Source of the DNA: CAZFDE01 sp964517795
Lineage (GTDB): Bacteria; Planctomycetota; Phycisphaerae; Sedimentisphaerales; Anaerobacaceae
Length of the DNA: 64,000 bases
Direction of reading: 5' to 3'
NCBI GenBank assembly: GCA_964517795.1
Contig: CAZFDE010000006.1
Coordinates: 3,761 to 67,760 of the forward strand
Shown here: positions 32,535 to 40,711 of the stretch, one piece after another
Position numbering within the stretch: position 1 is the stretch's first letter
Layout of the letters: each line of letters begins with the position of its first letter
Made by a program: the position numbers and the translations under genes
The notes under the pieces: model-generated
Told to the model about the DNA's origin: nothing
What the model saw: the letters and a program-made list of their open reading frames with translations, nothing else
Database searches by the model: none

Positions 32535-33344
32535 ATGCGATATACCGTTTTTTCAATTCTGTTGATCATGGCTGCTGCTGGTTTCGCTCAGGAATCCAAT
32601 GAGGCACAATCCGAAATTCCCGATATCAATACGATTGTCAATAAAGCCAATATTATGGCTTACTACCAGGGTAAGGACGGTAAAGCCTCGGTCAAAATGG
32701 TGATCACCGACAAACAGGGCCGCGTGCGCAATCGCGAATTTAACATCCTGCGAAAAGACGAGGCCGACGGCGGCGATCAGTATTACTTTGTGTATTTTCA
32801 GCGTCCGGCCGATGTGCGAAAAATGGTCTTTATGGTGCACAAGCATGCCGGGATGGAACAGGACGACGATCGCTGGTTATACTTGCCGAGCCTCGATCTG
32901 GTCAAGCGGATCGCGGCCGGCGATAAGCGCACCAGCTTTGTCGGGTCGGATTATCTCTATGAAGATGTTTCCGGCCGCAGCCTCGATGCCGACACCCATA
33001 CCCTGGATAAAGTGACCGACACACAATTCATTGTTCGAAACGAACCGAAGAAGCCGGAGAATGTCAAATTCAAATACTATACCGTTGCCATTGATCGTAA
33101 AACGTTTATGCCCGTCAGGATGGAATACTTCGACGAGAATAACACCCTTTACCGAACCATCGAATCGGCGGATATCAAAGAGATACAAGGCTATCCCACC
33201 GTAACCAAGGCAATCGTCAAAGACCTGAAATCCGAAAGCACTACTGAGATGACATTCGGCGATATTCAATATGATATCGGTCTGGATGATGACATTTTTA
33301 CCGAACGGTATCTGCGTCGGCCCCCGCGTGAGGCCATTCGATAA
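32535..33344 (+). CDS. LolA-like outer-membrane lipoprotein-sorting protein
   Basis: About 269 residues with a signal peptide (MRYTVFSILLIMAAAGFAQ). The body has the convex-sheet pattern of LolA-like proteins: VNKANIMAYYQGKDGKASVK, DKQGRVRNREFNIL, YLPSLDLVKRI, DKRTSFVGSDYLYEDVSGRS. It would carry a lipid or lipoprotein across the periplasm, most likely with the RND exporter encoded 40 bases upstream. The start has a GAGG ribosome site. This is the last gene of the rsmD-to-LolA string. It may be a transporter partner rather than a true LolA chaperone. Confidence 0.85.
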   Translation: MRYTVFSILLIMAAAGFAQESNEAQSEIPDINTIVNKANIMAYYQGKDGKASVKMVITDKQGRVRNREFNILRKDEADGGDQYYFVYFQRPADVRKMVFMVHKHAGMEQDDDRWLYLPSLDLVKRIAAGDKRTSFVGSDYLYEDVSGRSLDADTHTLDKVTDTQFIVRNEPKKPENVKFKYYTVAIDRKTFMPVRMEYFDENNTLYRTIESADIKEIQGYPTVTKAIVKDLKSESTTEMTFGDIQYDIGLDDDIFTERYLRRPPREAIR

Positions 33345-33550
33345 GGAAAGATAATAATTGCGATAAATAAAAATGAGCAACAGATATATCAACACGCGAG
33401 TACCCGTTTTTCTCCGGGTTATGAAAAATTAAAGTGCGCTATATAAGCAATTATCGCTTATAACCACATGAGAGAATTTATGATAAATTTTAATACATTG
33501 AGTGACGTTTTTTAATGTTTTTGTGATAGCCAGGCACCTTATATTATTTA

Positions 33551-34108
33551 CTAAAAAATCTGTGCGTCGATCAGGATTTTGATGCCGATGCCGATCAGTA
33601 TCAGCCCGGCGATAATTTCAATGCGATTTTCAAAGAGGTGCCCGAAATGTTTGCCCAGATAAGCCCCCAGCAGACACATGACAAAGGTGACCAGGCCAAT
33701 GATCGTTACCGCCAACCATACATTCTCACCCAAAATCGAAAGGGTAATCCCAACGGCCAACGCGTCGATACTGGTGGCGACCGCCAGTGTCAACAGGATC
33801 CCCCAATGCATCGGATCTTTTTCTTCGACGTGTTTGAGTTGAAAGGATTCATAGATCATTTTTATTCCGATGATGCTCAACAGGCCAAAAGCGATCCAAT
33901 GATCCACCGCCTGAACATGCTGGCGGAACGAAGTGCCGGCCAGCCATCCGACGATCGGCATCAGAAATTGGAACAGGCCAAACAGAAAGGCCATCCGAAA
34001 AGCATGCTGAAGACGCATATGTTTGGATACGGCACCGCTGGCTATAGAGACTGAAAATGCGTCCATGGCGAGGCCGGCGGCAATGATAAGTAACGTTAAA
34101 ATACTCAT
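33551..34108 (-). CDS. mntP: Manganese efflux pump MntP
   Basis: The 185-residue membrane protein has six predicted helices in two repeats: LLIIAAGLAMDAFSVSIASG (metal-site Asp) and LAVATSIDALAVGITLSI, each with the family's D-A-x-x-V pattern. MntP exports Mn(II) and protects against manganese overload. It lies only 12 bases behind the NtrC-type regulator, so there is no room for the yybP-ykoY manganese riboswitch often found upstream of mntP; control is probably by the shared transcript. Length is normal. Confidence 0.9.
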   Translation of the reverse strand: MSILTLLIIAAGLAMDAFSVSIASGAVSKHMRLQHAFRMAFLFGLFQFLMPIVGWLAGTSFRQHVQAVDHWIAFGLLSIIGIKMIYESFQLKHVEEKDPMHWGILLTLAVATSIDALAVGITLSILGENVWLAVTIIGLVTFVMCLLGAYLGKHFGHLFENRIEIIAGLILIGIGIKILIDAQIF

Positions 34109-34120
34109 GCCTGCAGAAAA

Positions 34121-35515
34121 TTATAACAATCCCAGTTTTTCGCCTTCCTCATAAAGATCATACTGTTTCATTTTCTTAAACAGCGTTGTTCGATTAATCT
34201 TTAATGCGGCCGCAGTCTTTTGACGATTCCAATGATAAGCGGCCAGGGCTTGACGAATAATATTTTTTTCCGGTTCGGCCAGCGCTTCTTTAAGACTTTT
34301 CACGGGCTCAAACGAAGCAGAAGATGCTGGGGTTTGCTGACGAATCACATCGGGCAGATCCTCTGTATCGATGGTTTTGCCTTTGCTTAACAAAGCGGCC
34401 CGCTCAATGACATTTTCCAATTCCCGCACATTGCCCGGCCAGGGATATTGTTCGAGCTGTTCCATGGCGTCATCGGTGAAGCCCAGTTTGACTTTATGAT
34501 GCTGGGTACTGTAGTGTTTGAGAAAATGGTCAGCCAGCAGAGGGATATCGCCAATCCGTTCATTCAAAGGCGGCAGATCAATCGCTACCACATTAATGCG
34601 ATAGTATAAATCTTCGCGGAATTGGCCTTTTTCCACCAGTTTTTTCAGGTCCCGATTCGTTGCCAAAATGATTCGCGTATCGACCGTGATGGTTTTGTTG
34701 CTGCCGACCGGTTCAAAGGCCCGATCCTGAAGCACACGCAATAATTTGACCTCGAGAGCGGGGGAGGCGTTCGATATCTCATCCAGAAATATAGTTCCGC
34801 CGTCGGCTGCACGAAATTTTCCTTCTTTGTGGCTAACTGCACCGGTAAACGCCCCTTTGACATGACCGAACAACTCACTTTCGAGCAGAGTTTCCGGCAG
34901 GGCACCGCAACTGACCTCCACAAACGGTCGATGCCGTCGGCCGGACAGGTGATGGATGATCCGGGCCAGCATACTTTTGCCAGTTCCGGACTGGCCGGTC
35001 ATCAAAATAGTGGTTTTACTGTCAGCGACAGCCTGAATCAGGTCGAAAATGCGGGCCATTTTATAGTCATGGCTCATAAAATTTTCGAGGCTGTATTTTC
35101 GATCGAGTTGACTGCGCAGGTTTTCATTTTCACTCATCAGGTTTTGTTGCTGCAAAGCGCGACTAACGGACAGCCGCAGTTCGTCATCCACAATCGGTTT
35201 AGTCAGATAATCGTATGCCCCGCGTTTAATGGACTGAACAGCGCTTTCAATGGATCCATAACCGGTGATAATAATGACGACAGTCTGCGGGAAATTGTCT
35301 TTGATCATGTCCATCAGGTCAAAACCGTTGCCGTCAGGCAATCTGACATCTGTCAGCACCAAATTGTAGCTGTTCAATTGAAGTTCTTTCACCGCGTTGC
35401 GATATGAATTGGCTTCGGCAACCTCAAATCCTTCTTTTCGGAGAAAATCACACAGGGATTTGAGAATCACTGTATCGTCATCGACAACCAGGATGCTTTT
35501 GGAAGTATCTGTCAT
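34121..35515 (-). CDS. Sigma-54-dependent NtrC-family response regulator
   Basis: The 464-residue protein has a receiver domain with the phospho-acceptor Asp56 (VLTDVRLPDG), an AAA+ domain with Walker A GQSGTGKS, the sigma-54-binding loop GAFTGA, FLDEI and the arginine-finger region, and a Fis-type HTH at the end (HWNRQKTAAALKINRTTLFKKM). It activates sigma-54 promoters when phosphorylated by a sensor kinase, which is not in the window. mntP follows after 12 bases on the same strand. Targets are unknown; sigma-54 regulators in planctomycetes often act on stress or surface functions. Confidence 0.94.
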   Translation of the reverse strand: MTDTSKSILVVDDDTVILKSLCDFLRKEGFEVAEANSYRNAVKELQLNSYNLVLTDVRLPDGNGFDLMDMIKDNFPQTVVIIITGYGSIESAVQSIKRGAYDYLTKPIVDDELRLSVSRALQQQNLMSENENLRSQLDRKYSLENFMSHDYKMARIFDLIQAVADSKTTILMTGQSGTGKSMLARIIHHLSGRRHRPFVEVSCGALPETLLESELFGHVKGAFTGAVSHKEGKFRAADGGTIFLDEISNASPALEVKLLRVLQDRAFEPVGSNKTITVDTRIILATNRDLKKLVEKGQFREDLYYRINVVAIDLPPLNERIGDIPLLADHFLKHYSTQHHKVKLGFTDDAMEQLEQYPWPGNVRELENVIERAALLSKGKTIDTEDLPDVIRQQTPASSASFEPVKSLKEALAEPEKNIIRQALAAYHWNRQKTAAALKINRTTLFKKMKQYDLYEEGEKLGLL

Positions 35516-35615
35516 TTTTGGCCTTACACAAGATAAAGGTTTATTTGTTTAAGATATACAACTCAAATGAGATGATGTCAAGCAGGTTGTTGAAAAAAAA
35601 CAACACGGCTTTGTT

Positions 35616-36500
35616 TTACGATATTGGGCCTTTCCATTCGCCCTCGAAGACTTCTTCTGCCGGTCCGGTCATATAGATACAATCATCCTCTTGAGACCAG
35701 TTAAGCTGTAGATTTCCGCCCGGCAGATGGGCCAGAGCCGCCCGTTCTCCCTTTCCGGTAAGCACTGTTGCAACCAAACAGGCACATGCCCCCGTGCCGC
35801 AGGCTTGGGTAATTCCGCTGCCGCGTTCCCAGGTGATCATATCGAATTCATCGGGCCTAACCGGTTTGACAAAATGAACGTTGGTACGGGCGGGGAACAA
35901 TTCATGGTTTTCGATAACCGGGCCGGTTTTGCAAAGATCAATATTATCCAGATTTTCGGCGAAAAAGACGGCATGTGGATTGCCCATTGAGACACAGGTC
36001 ATTTGCATTGTCTGTTCGCCGATCTGAAGGGATTCGTTTACCACGCGTTCTTTTTCGATTCGAACCGGTATATCCGGACCATTAAGAATTGGCCGGCCCA
36101 TATTAACACAGATTGCCACAACATTGTCGCGGTCGTCGGCATAAATCCCAACCCGAAGGACGCCTTTGAGTGTTTCAATGGATAAAGAGACCGGGCAGGG
36201 GGCTTGACCGGGAACAGCCAGCGCGTCGCCGATTTTCGCTAACCGTCTGTCGTAGGCGAATTTGGCGACACAACGAATTCCATTGCCGCACATCTCGGCT
36301 TCGCTGCCGTCGGCATTGAACATACGCATTCGAACATCGGCCTTATCCGAGCGACAGACCAGGATCAGGCCGTCCGAACCGACACCGGTATGCCGATCGC
36401 TGATGATCGGGGCCAGCGAGGACGGATTTTCCACCTCCTGTTCAAAGCAATTGACATAGACATAGTCGTTGCCCGTTCCCTGCATTTTAGTAAATTTCAT
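35616..36500 (-). CDS. dapF: Diaminopimelate epimerase
   Basis: About 294 residues. It interconverts LL- and meso-diaminopimelate for lysine and peptidoglycan. Motifs seen: FTKMQGTGNDYVYVNCFEQ, the catalytic-Cys segments MCGNGIRCVAKFAYDR and QACGTGACACLVA, and SMGNPHAVFF. Both active-site cysteines are present. ATG at 36500 is used because GAGGTG lies seven bases upstream; GTG at 36506 is an alternative. It is on the same strand 87 bases downstream of the FliA gene, so possibly cotranscribed. Confidence 0.94.
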   Translation of the reverse strand: MKFTKMQGTGNDYVYVNCFEQEVENPSSLAPIISDRHTGVGSDGLILVCRSDKADVRMRMFNADGSEAEMCGNGIRCVAKFAYDRRLAKIGDALAVPGQAPCPVSLSIETLKGVLRVGIYADDRDNVVAICVNMGRPILNGPDIPVRIEKERVVNESLQIGEQTMQMTCVSMGNPHAVFFAENLDNIDLCKTGPVIENHELFPARTNVHFVKPVRPDEFDMITWERGSGITQACGTGACACLVATVLTGKGERAALAHLPGGNLQLNWSQEDDCIYMTGPAEEVFEGEWKGPIS

Positions 36501-36587
36501 CGTCACACCTCAAAAAGTGTATTGTACAACAAAGCCAAACCTTCGTAAAGTGTCGATAAGTGAAATGAAACTGATTTTCAGCCTGGA

Positions 36588-37412
36588 TTACTCGTGTACC
36601 GAAAACTCTTTTTTTCGGGTATTGAGCTGTGCCTTAAGGCGGGCGACGATCGACGAATGCATTTGGGATACGCGGGATTCGGAAAGATCCAGTGTTGCCC
36701 CGATTTCTTTCATGGTCATTTCTTCGTAATAATACAGGATGATAATCAGTCGCTCGGCTCGCGTCAGTCCTTTGGTTAAGAGGTTTTTCAGATCTCGTTT
36801 CTGGGCCTCGATCAAAGGATCCTGACTACGGTCATCTTTTAAGACATCGATTTCGCGAATATCTTTATCACCGTTATTGTCGCCTAATTGACCATCCAGA
36901 GAGATCAACCCGACCGCTTGGGCATCTTTTTGCAGCCGATCAAATTCTTTGGGAGGCAGATTCAGTTCTTTGGCGGTCTCTTTATCGGTTGGTTTGCGTC
37001 CTAATTCACTTTCCAGCGACTGCGTTGCCCGGGATAGTTGATGTGCCCGCGCGCGTACCAGGCGGGGGACCCAGTCCATATTTCGAAGCTCGTCCAGAAT
37101 CGACCCGCGAATACGCGGCGAACAATACGTTTCAAACTTGACGCCTCGTTCCGGATCGAATGCATCGATCGCATCCATCAGACCGAATGTTCCGGCACTG
37201 ATCAGGTCGTCCACATCGACTTTATCGGGGAGTTTGGTATAAAGCCGTTCCGCCGTATATTTGACAATATACATATAATGTTCAAGCAGTTGATTGCGGC
37301 TTTGAACATCGTGATTTTTGTGGAATTGTTCCCAAACAGGGACAATATCTTTTACCTGTTTGGTTTTAAACGAATTTCTGCGTCCGCGTTTGGCTTTAGA
37401 GGCAGTTGCCAT
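36588..37412 (-). CDS. fliA: Flagellar sigma factor FliA (sigma-28)
   Basis: The 274-residue sigma factor has region 2 (YMYIVKYTAERLYTKLPDKV, DVDDLISAGTFGLMDAIDAF and FETYCSPRIRGSILDELRNM), region 3 (LSRATQSLESELGRKPTD) and region 4 (LIIILYYYEEMTMKEIGATL, LDLSESRVSQMHSSI). The FETYCSPRIRGSILDELR block is typical of FliA/WhiG rather than SigB-type factors. It directs transcription of late flagellar genes. The FlhG-like ATPase gene is 96 bases upstream on the same strand and shares regulatory context. Length is normal. Confidence 0.92.
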   Translation of the reverse strand: MATASKAKRGRRNSFKTKQVKDIVPVWEQFHKNHDVQSRNQLLEHYMYIVKYTAERLYTKLPDKVDVDDLISAGTFGLMDAIDAFDPERGVKFETYCSPRIRGSILDELRNMDWVPRLVRARAHQLSRATQSLESELGRKPTDKETAKELNLPPKEFDRLQKDAQAVGLISLDGQLGDNNGDKDIREIDVLKDDRSQDPLIEAQKRDLKNLLTKGLTRAERLIIILYYYEEMTMKEIGATLDLSESRVSQMHSSIVARLKAQLNTRKKEFSVHE

Positions 37413-37508
37413 GTGCTTTCACCGACCTTTCCGAATTTATCGGACGAAACGCGATGTCCGAATAGTCTTTGTCCATATACTTCTTTATCGGTACATTTAG
37501 CTTGAACT

Positions 37509-38354
37509 TTAGAAAAACCAATCGACTACCTTTCTGAAAAATCCAGGGTTTGCCGATTCGGCCGAATTGTTTCTGCCAAGCTGTGCGGCCAACGCGGCAA
37601 GGCGATTTGTTATCCGGGCTTTGGGAAAATCCAGAACCACGGGTTTGCGATGTCGCACGGACAACGGTACTTTATCGTCTCGCAGTAAAATTGCGCCTTC
37701 GTACACATCGAGATTGAGAAATCGCCGCGCAACGTTTGCGATTTGACGATACACGCGTTTGCCTTCGGCGATTGTATCTGCCATATTCACAATCAGACTA
37801 ATGCGGCCCTTGTAATGCGACGATGCGAGCACTTTGATCATCGCATAAGCATCCGTCATCGCAGTGGCTTCGGGCGTGGTCACCACCAGCGTATGGTCCG
37901 AGAATAAGCAAAATCCGATGACAGAATGAGAAATACCGGCCGCGGTATCGATAATGATTGCGTCGCGATCACACTGGAGTTCGGACAGCTCGTGAATTAA
38001 CCGCTGGCGCTGAAAGTTACCTAAGTTGGCCAGTTCTTCGAATCCGGAAGCGCCGCAAATCATTTCAAGGCCGTAAGGCCCGGTTTGAATGATCTCCGGC
38101 AGGGATTTATGCCCCTGGATGAAATGGATAATATTATAAGGACTGTGAGTGCCCATGAGTACATCCATGTTGCCCAGCGACAGGTCGGCATCGAATAAAA
38201 GAATCCGCTTGCCGGACGAAGCCAGACATAGGCTGAGATTGGCCGAGATATTAGTCTTGCCGACACCCCCTTTGCCGCTGGTTACCACAAGGACCTTTGC
38301 GGTGGGGGATTGAGTATGTACCATCCGCTGTAAACAATCAATCTGTCTGCTCAT
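37509..38354 (-). CDS. flhG: FlhG/FleN-like MinD-family ATPase
   Basis: The 281-residue ATPase has the deviant Walker A KGGVGKT (residues 28-34), LLFDADLSLGNMDVLMG, IIIDTAAGI and VTTPEATAMTDAYAMIKVL. The QIDCLQRM start resembles the conserved N-terminal DQAxxLR of FlhG. It counts and places flagella with FlhF in other bacteria; FlhF is not in the window. Its neighbours are FliA and a FlgB-like protein, which supports a flagellar role over chromosome partitioning. The next gene upstream is 35 bases away. Confidence 0.88.
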   Translation of the reverse strand: MSRQIDCLQRMVHTQSPTAKVLVVTSGKGGVGKTNISANLSLCLASSGKRILLFDADLSLGNMDVLMGTHSPYNIIHFIQGHKSLPEIIQTGPYGLEMICGASGFEELANLGNFQRQRLIHELSELQCDRDAIIIDTAAGISHSVIGFCLFSDHTLVVTTPEATAMTDAYAMIKVLASSHYKGRISLIVNMADTIAEGKRVYRQIANVARRFLNLDVYEGAILLRDDKVPLSVRHRKPVVLDFPKARITNRLAALAAQLGRNNSAESANPGFFRKVVDWFF

Positions 38355-38388
38355 CCGTGAGCCTTTTCAATTGGTAAAGTGTTATGAA

Positions 38389-38805
38389 CTAATCAAACAG
38401 CGAAAAAATTTGCTGATTTTGTTTCAACATTTCAGTCGCCAGACGCTGATTCAGTGTATTTTCCAACAGTTTCGTGATTTGCGTCTCCAGGTATTCATCA
38501 CGATTGGCATTTAACAATGTTTGAGCCTGTTGATCGGGAATCGGTTCGGCATCGAAATCACCGCCATGCTGATATTTGATATGTTCTGTGTTGCACATCA
38601 GCAGTCGGCCTTTTTGGGTATGTTCGCAAATCGCCAGGTTCAGTTGATCGCAAAATTCATCCAGCGGCATATCCATTGGAATAAAACCGGATGAATGCAT
38701 TTGGTTGATATTGGCAAACAAAACCTTTTGTCGCTTTTGCGTAAATTTGACGATTTGCAGCAGCAGCTCGGCAATATTATCCGTAATACATGATTCCAGT
38801 TTCAT
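38389..38805 (-). CDS. Short FlgB-like flagellar rod protein
   Basis: The 138-residue protein is not obvious by itself, but has the FlgB plan. The N-terminal part reads KRQKVLFANINQMHSSGFIP then DEFCDQLNLAI, against the FlgB pattern R-x-x-VLxxNIANxxTPGY...F...L. The C-terminal part (DEYLETQITKLLENTLNQRL followed by ATEMLKQ) resembles the second helix of FlgB, normally MxxExxxMAENxLxY. The typical TPGY is altered to SSGF. It is probably the proximal rod protein, or a regulator derived from it. It overlaps the upstream 47-residue ORF in ATGA and sits next to flhG and fliA. Confidence 0.55.
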   Translation of the reverse strand: MKLESCITDNIAELLLQIVKFTQKRQKVLFANINQMHSSGFIPMDMPLDEFCDQLNLAICEHTQKGRLLMCNTEHIKYQHGGDFDAEPIPDQQAQTLLNANRDEYLETQITKLLENTLNQRLATEMLKQNQQIFSLFD

Positions 38806-38945
38806 AATTCTCCCTTCTCAAACAGGCCGGTTACGTGCATTCGTTTTGAAAAAGCGATTCGGGATAACACATCGCACCGGTTTGCCCGTCCCAAGAGCGG
38901 AACATTGAAAAGCCCGGCATCATCCTGGTTGACTATTTTATCCAT
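38802..38945 (-). CDS. Small 47-residue protein between MerR and FlgB-like genes
   Basis: An ATG at 38945 with AAAGGA six bases upstream opens a frame of 47 codons, MDKIVNQDDAGLFNVPLLGR onward, that ends in TGA overlapping the FlgB-like start as ATGA. The MerR stop is 12 bases before it. Spacing, ribosome site and coupling make it a likely gene, although its sequence is not recognised. It is too short for a domain call. Confidence 0.6.
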   Translation of the reverse strand: MDKIVNQDDAGLFNVPLLGRANRCDVLSRIAFSKRMHVTGLFEKGEL

Positions 38946-38957
38946 CGAATCCTTTCG

Positions 38958-39242
38958 TTAATGGGTAACACCAGCATTACCGACATCCTCCTGATGCAGG
39001 ATATGCTGAATTTCAAATAATGTTTTGTTTTTTTTCAGTTCCATGATGCGTAATAGACGCGGGAAAACCGATTCGTCGTACAATCGATGGCCACCTTCGG
39101 TCCATTGCGATTCCCGGATCAATCCCATGATGGTGTAGTTGTGAATTGTCTGGCGGGAGAAAGGGGTGCATCGGACTAAATCACCGATGCGGTAAAGCTT
39201 ACGAGGAATAACAAATCCGGTTGTGTTTTGTTCTGAATCCAT
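38958..39242 (-). CDS. MerR-like small DNA-binding protein
   Basis: The 94-residue protein has a winged helix-turn-helix like the N-terminus of MerR: LYRIGDLVRCTPFSRQTIHN followed by YTIMGLI, then GGHRLYDESVFPRLLRIMEL and a short helix. There is no effector domain, so it belongs with the short MerR-like or DNA-binding-only group. It is the first gene of the string that ends in FliA, so it may regulate flagellar genes. A perfect 26-base palindrome lies 84 bases upstream (39326-39351) and is a candidate operator. The start is ATG 39242; TTG and GTG codons just upstream are alternatives. Confidence 0.8.
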   Translation of the reverse strand: MDSEQNTTGFVIPRKLYRIGDLVRCTPFSRQTIHNYTIMGLIRESQWTEGGHRLYDESVFPRLLRIMELKKNKTLFEIQHILHQEDVGNAGVTH

Positions 39243-39721
39243 CACCAATAAAAATTAAAAAATCAATAAAAACTTAACAATCCACTTCATGCCGCGATTT
39301 AAGCGACATCATTTGATTACTTCATATTTTACATTTTACAAAATGTAAAATACGGTTTATCGGATGTCAAAGAAAAAAACAATTTTTTTGAAAAAAATTC
39401 AAAAATTTTATTCCCTATTGGGCCGGTAGGAATCCTGCGATATTTGAGTTAAAAAAACTGCCTATCTTATCGGTCCTGTAGGCTGAATTGTGGTCCGTGA
39501 CATGACAATTATTCATAATTCACAGACGAACGATCGAGCCTTACGCTTAAATGGTGCAAGACTGGTTTGTTTACCCCCAGTCAGATTGATCGAATAAACG
39601 AATCAAGTGGCGATTCGATAATTTACATTCAATGGTTTGCCCGATATAATTATGTAAATACTGTACGTGTGTATGTTTGAGAATCATAATGAATGAGTGA
39701 ACCATAATCAGAGGGTTGCAG
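39243..39721. other. Divergent intergenic region between MerR-like and glycosyltransferase genes
   Basis: 479 bases without a convincing gene. It contains a perfect AT-rich palindrome (39326-39351), A/T tracts at 39370-39412, and GACCGATAAG on the minus strand (39475-39466), which resembles a sigma-28 minus-10 (GCCGATAA) but has no clear minus-35. It probably holds both promoters of the divergent units. I see no RNA gene. Confidence 0.55.
39326..39351. promoter_or_regulatory. Perfect palindrome, candidate operator
   Basis: ATTTTACATTTT, two bases AC, then AAAATGTAAAAT: 12-base arms pairing exactly. It sits in the divergent region upstream of the MerR-like gene, and MerR-type proteins bind dyads of about this size. 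Autoregulation is inferred. Confidence 0.5.
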
Positions 39722-40711
39722 GTGCCAAAGATTTCAATTGTCATCCCCGTATTTAATGAGCAAGGATGTCTTGAGGCATTATTTGAACGACTCCGTCAGG
39801 TCGAACGCGCGGTCGATGAGGATTTTGAATATATTTTTGTCGATGACGGCAGTACCGATGGCTCTGGTGAGATTATCCGTGTGCTTGCCCGGTCCCACGA
39901 CAATATACGCTATATTATGTTCAGCCGTAATTTCGGTCACGAGGCGGCACTCACTGCGGGCCTTGACCATGCCGGCGGGGATGCGGCCGTGATTATCGAT
40001 GCCGATCTGCAGGATCCCCCCGAAGTAATTCCTGAATTGATCGCTAAATGGAACGAGGGTTTTAAAATCGTTTACGCCCAACGGCGGCGACGAGAGGGCG
40101 AATCGGTCGCAAAAAAATGGTCATCGTGGTTATTTTACCGGATTATCCGGATGCTGAGCGGTGTGGATATTCCCGTGGATACCGGTGATTTTCGGTTGAT
40201 GGACAGCGCGGTTGTTGAGCAGTTTCGCCGATGCCGGGAAGGAAACCGCTTTGTGCGGGGCCTGGTCGCCTGGACGGGGTTTCAACAGACGGCCGTGCTT
40301 TATGATCGCGATGCCCGCCACGCCGGACGAACCAAATACGGCTTCTTTAAGCTCCTTCGTCTCGCACTCGATGCGGTATTCAGTTTTTCGGATGTCCCTC
40401 TGCGTATCGGTGTCTATATCGGAATTGCCGTCGTCATTTTTTCTGTGCTCATGGTCGTCAACATGATTTGCCAGAAGTTGTTTTTAGGATTGGACATCCC
40501 CGGTTATGCGCTGATGGTCAGCGGGATGTTTTTTTTAGGCGGTGTCCAACTCGCCATGCTTGGTCTTGTGGGTGATTATGTTGGGCGAGTTTATCGGCAA
40601 ACCCAGAACAGGCCGTTATACATCATTTTTGAAAAATCGGATAAACTGCCCCATGGCGATGAAGGGCTTGCCCAAAAGCATAAGCTAACCGATGAGAATA
40701 CCCTATCGTGA
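39722..40711 (+). CDS. Family 2 glycosyltransferase (polyprenyl-phosphate type)
   Basis: About 329 residues. The GT-A domain begins ISIVIPVFNEQGCLEALFER, has DDGSTDGSGEIIR and IIDADLQDPPEVIPELIAKW, then two membrane segments near the end (IGIAVVIFSVLMVVNMIC and GYALMVSGMFFLGGVQLAML). This is the layout of GtrB/ArnC/DPM1-like enzymes that load a sugar onto polyprenyl phosphate. GTG at 39722 with GAGGG upstream is preferred. The following GT39-like protein overlaps it by 20 bases, and could use the lipid-linked sugar as donor. The sugar is unknown. Confidence 0.9.
   Translation: MPKISIVIPVFNEQGCLEALFERLRQVERAVDEDFEYIFVDDGSTDGSGEIIRVLARSHDNIRYIMFSRNFGHEAALTAGLDHAGGDAAVIIDADLQDPPEVIPELIAKWNEGFKIVYAQRRRREGESVAKKWSSWLFYRIIRMLSGVDIPVDTGDFRLMDSAVVEQFRRCREGNRFVRGLVAWTGFQQTAVLYDRDARHAGRTKYGFFKLLRLALDAVFSFSDVPLRIGVYIGIAVVIFSVLMVVNMICQKLFLGLDIPGYALMVSGMFFLGGVQLAMLGLVGDYVGRVYRQTQNRPLYIIFEKSDKLPHGDEGLAQKHKLTDENTLS

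Noticed and set aside
33345..33550. RNA gene or riboswitch upstream of mntP or after the LolA-like gene
   Set aside because: The gap lies downstream of mntP, not upstream; only a short CCCG/CGGG hairpin without a T run is seen.
39466..39475. Sigma-28 promoter on the minus strand upstream of the MerR-like gene
   Set aside because: GACCGATAAG resembles the minus-10, but no TAAA-type minus-35 stands at the right distance.
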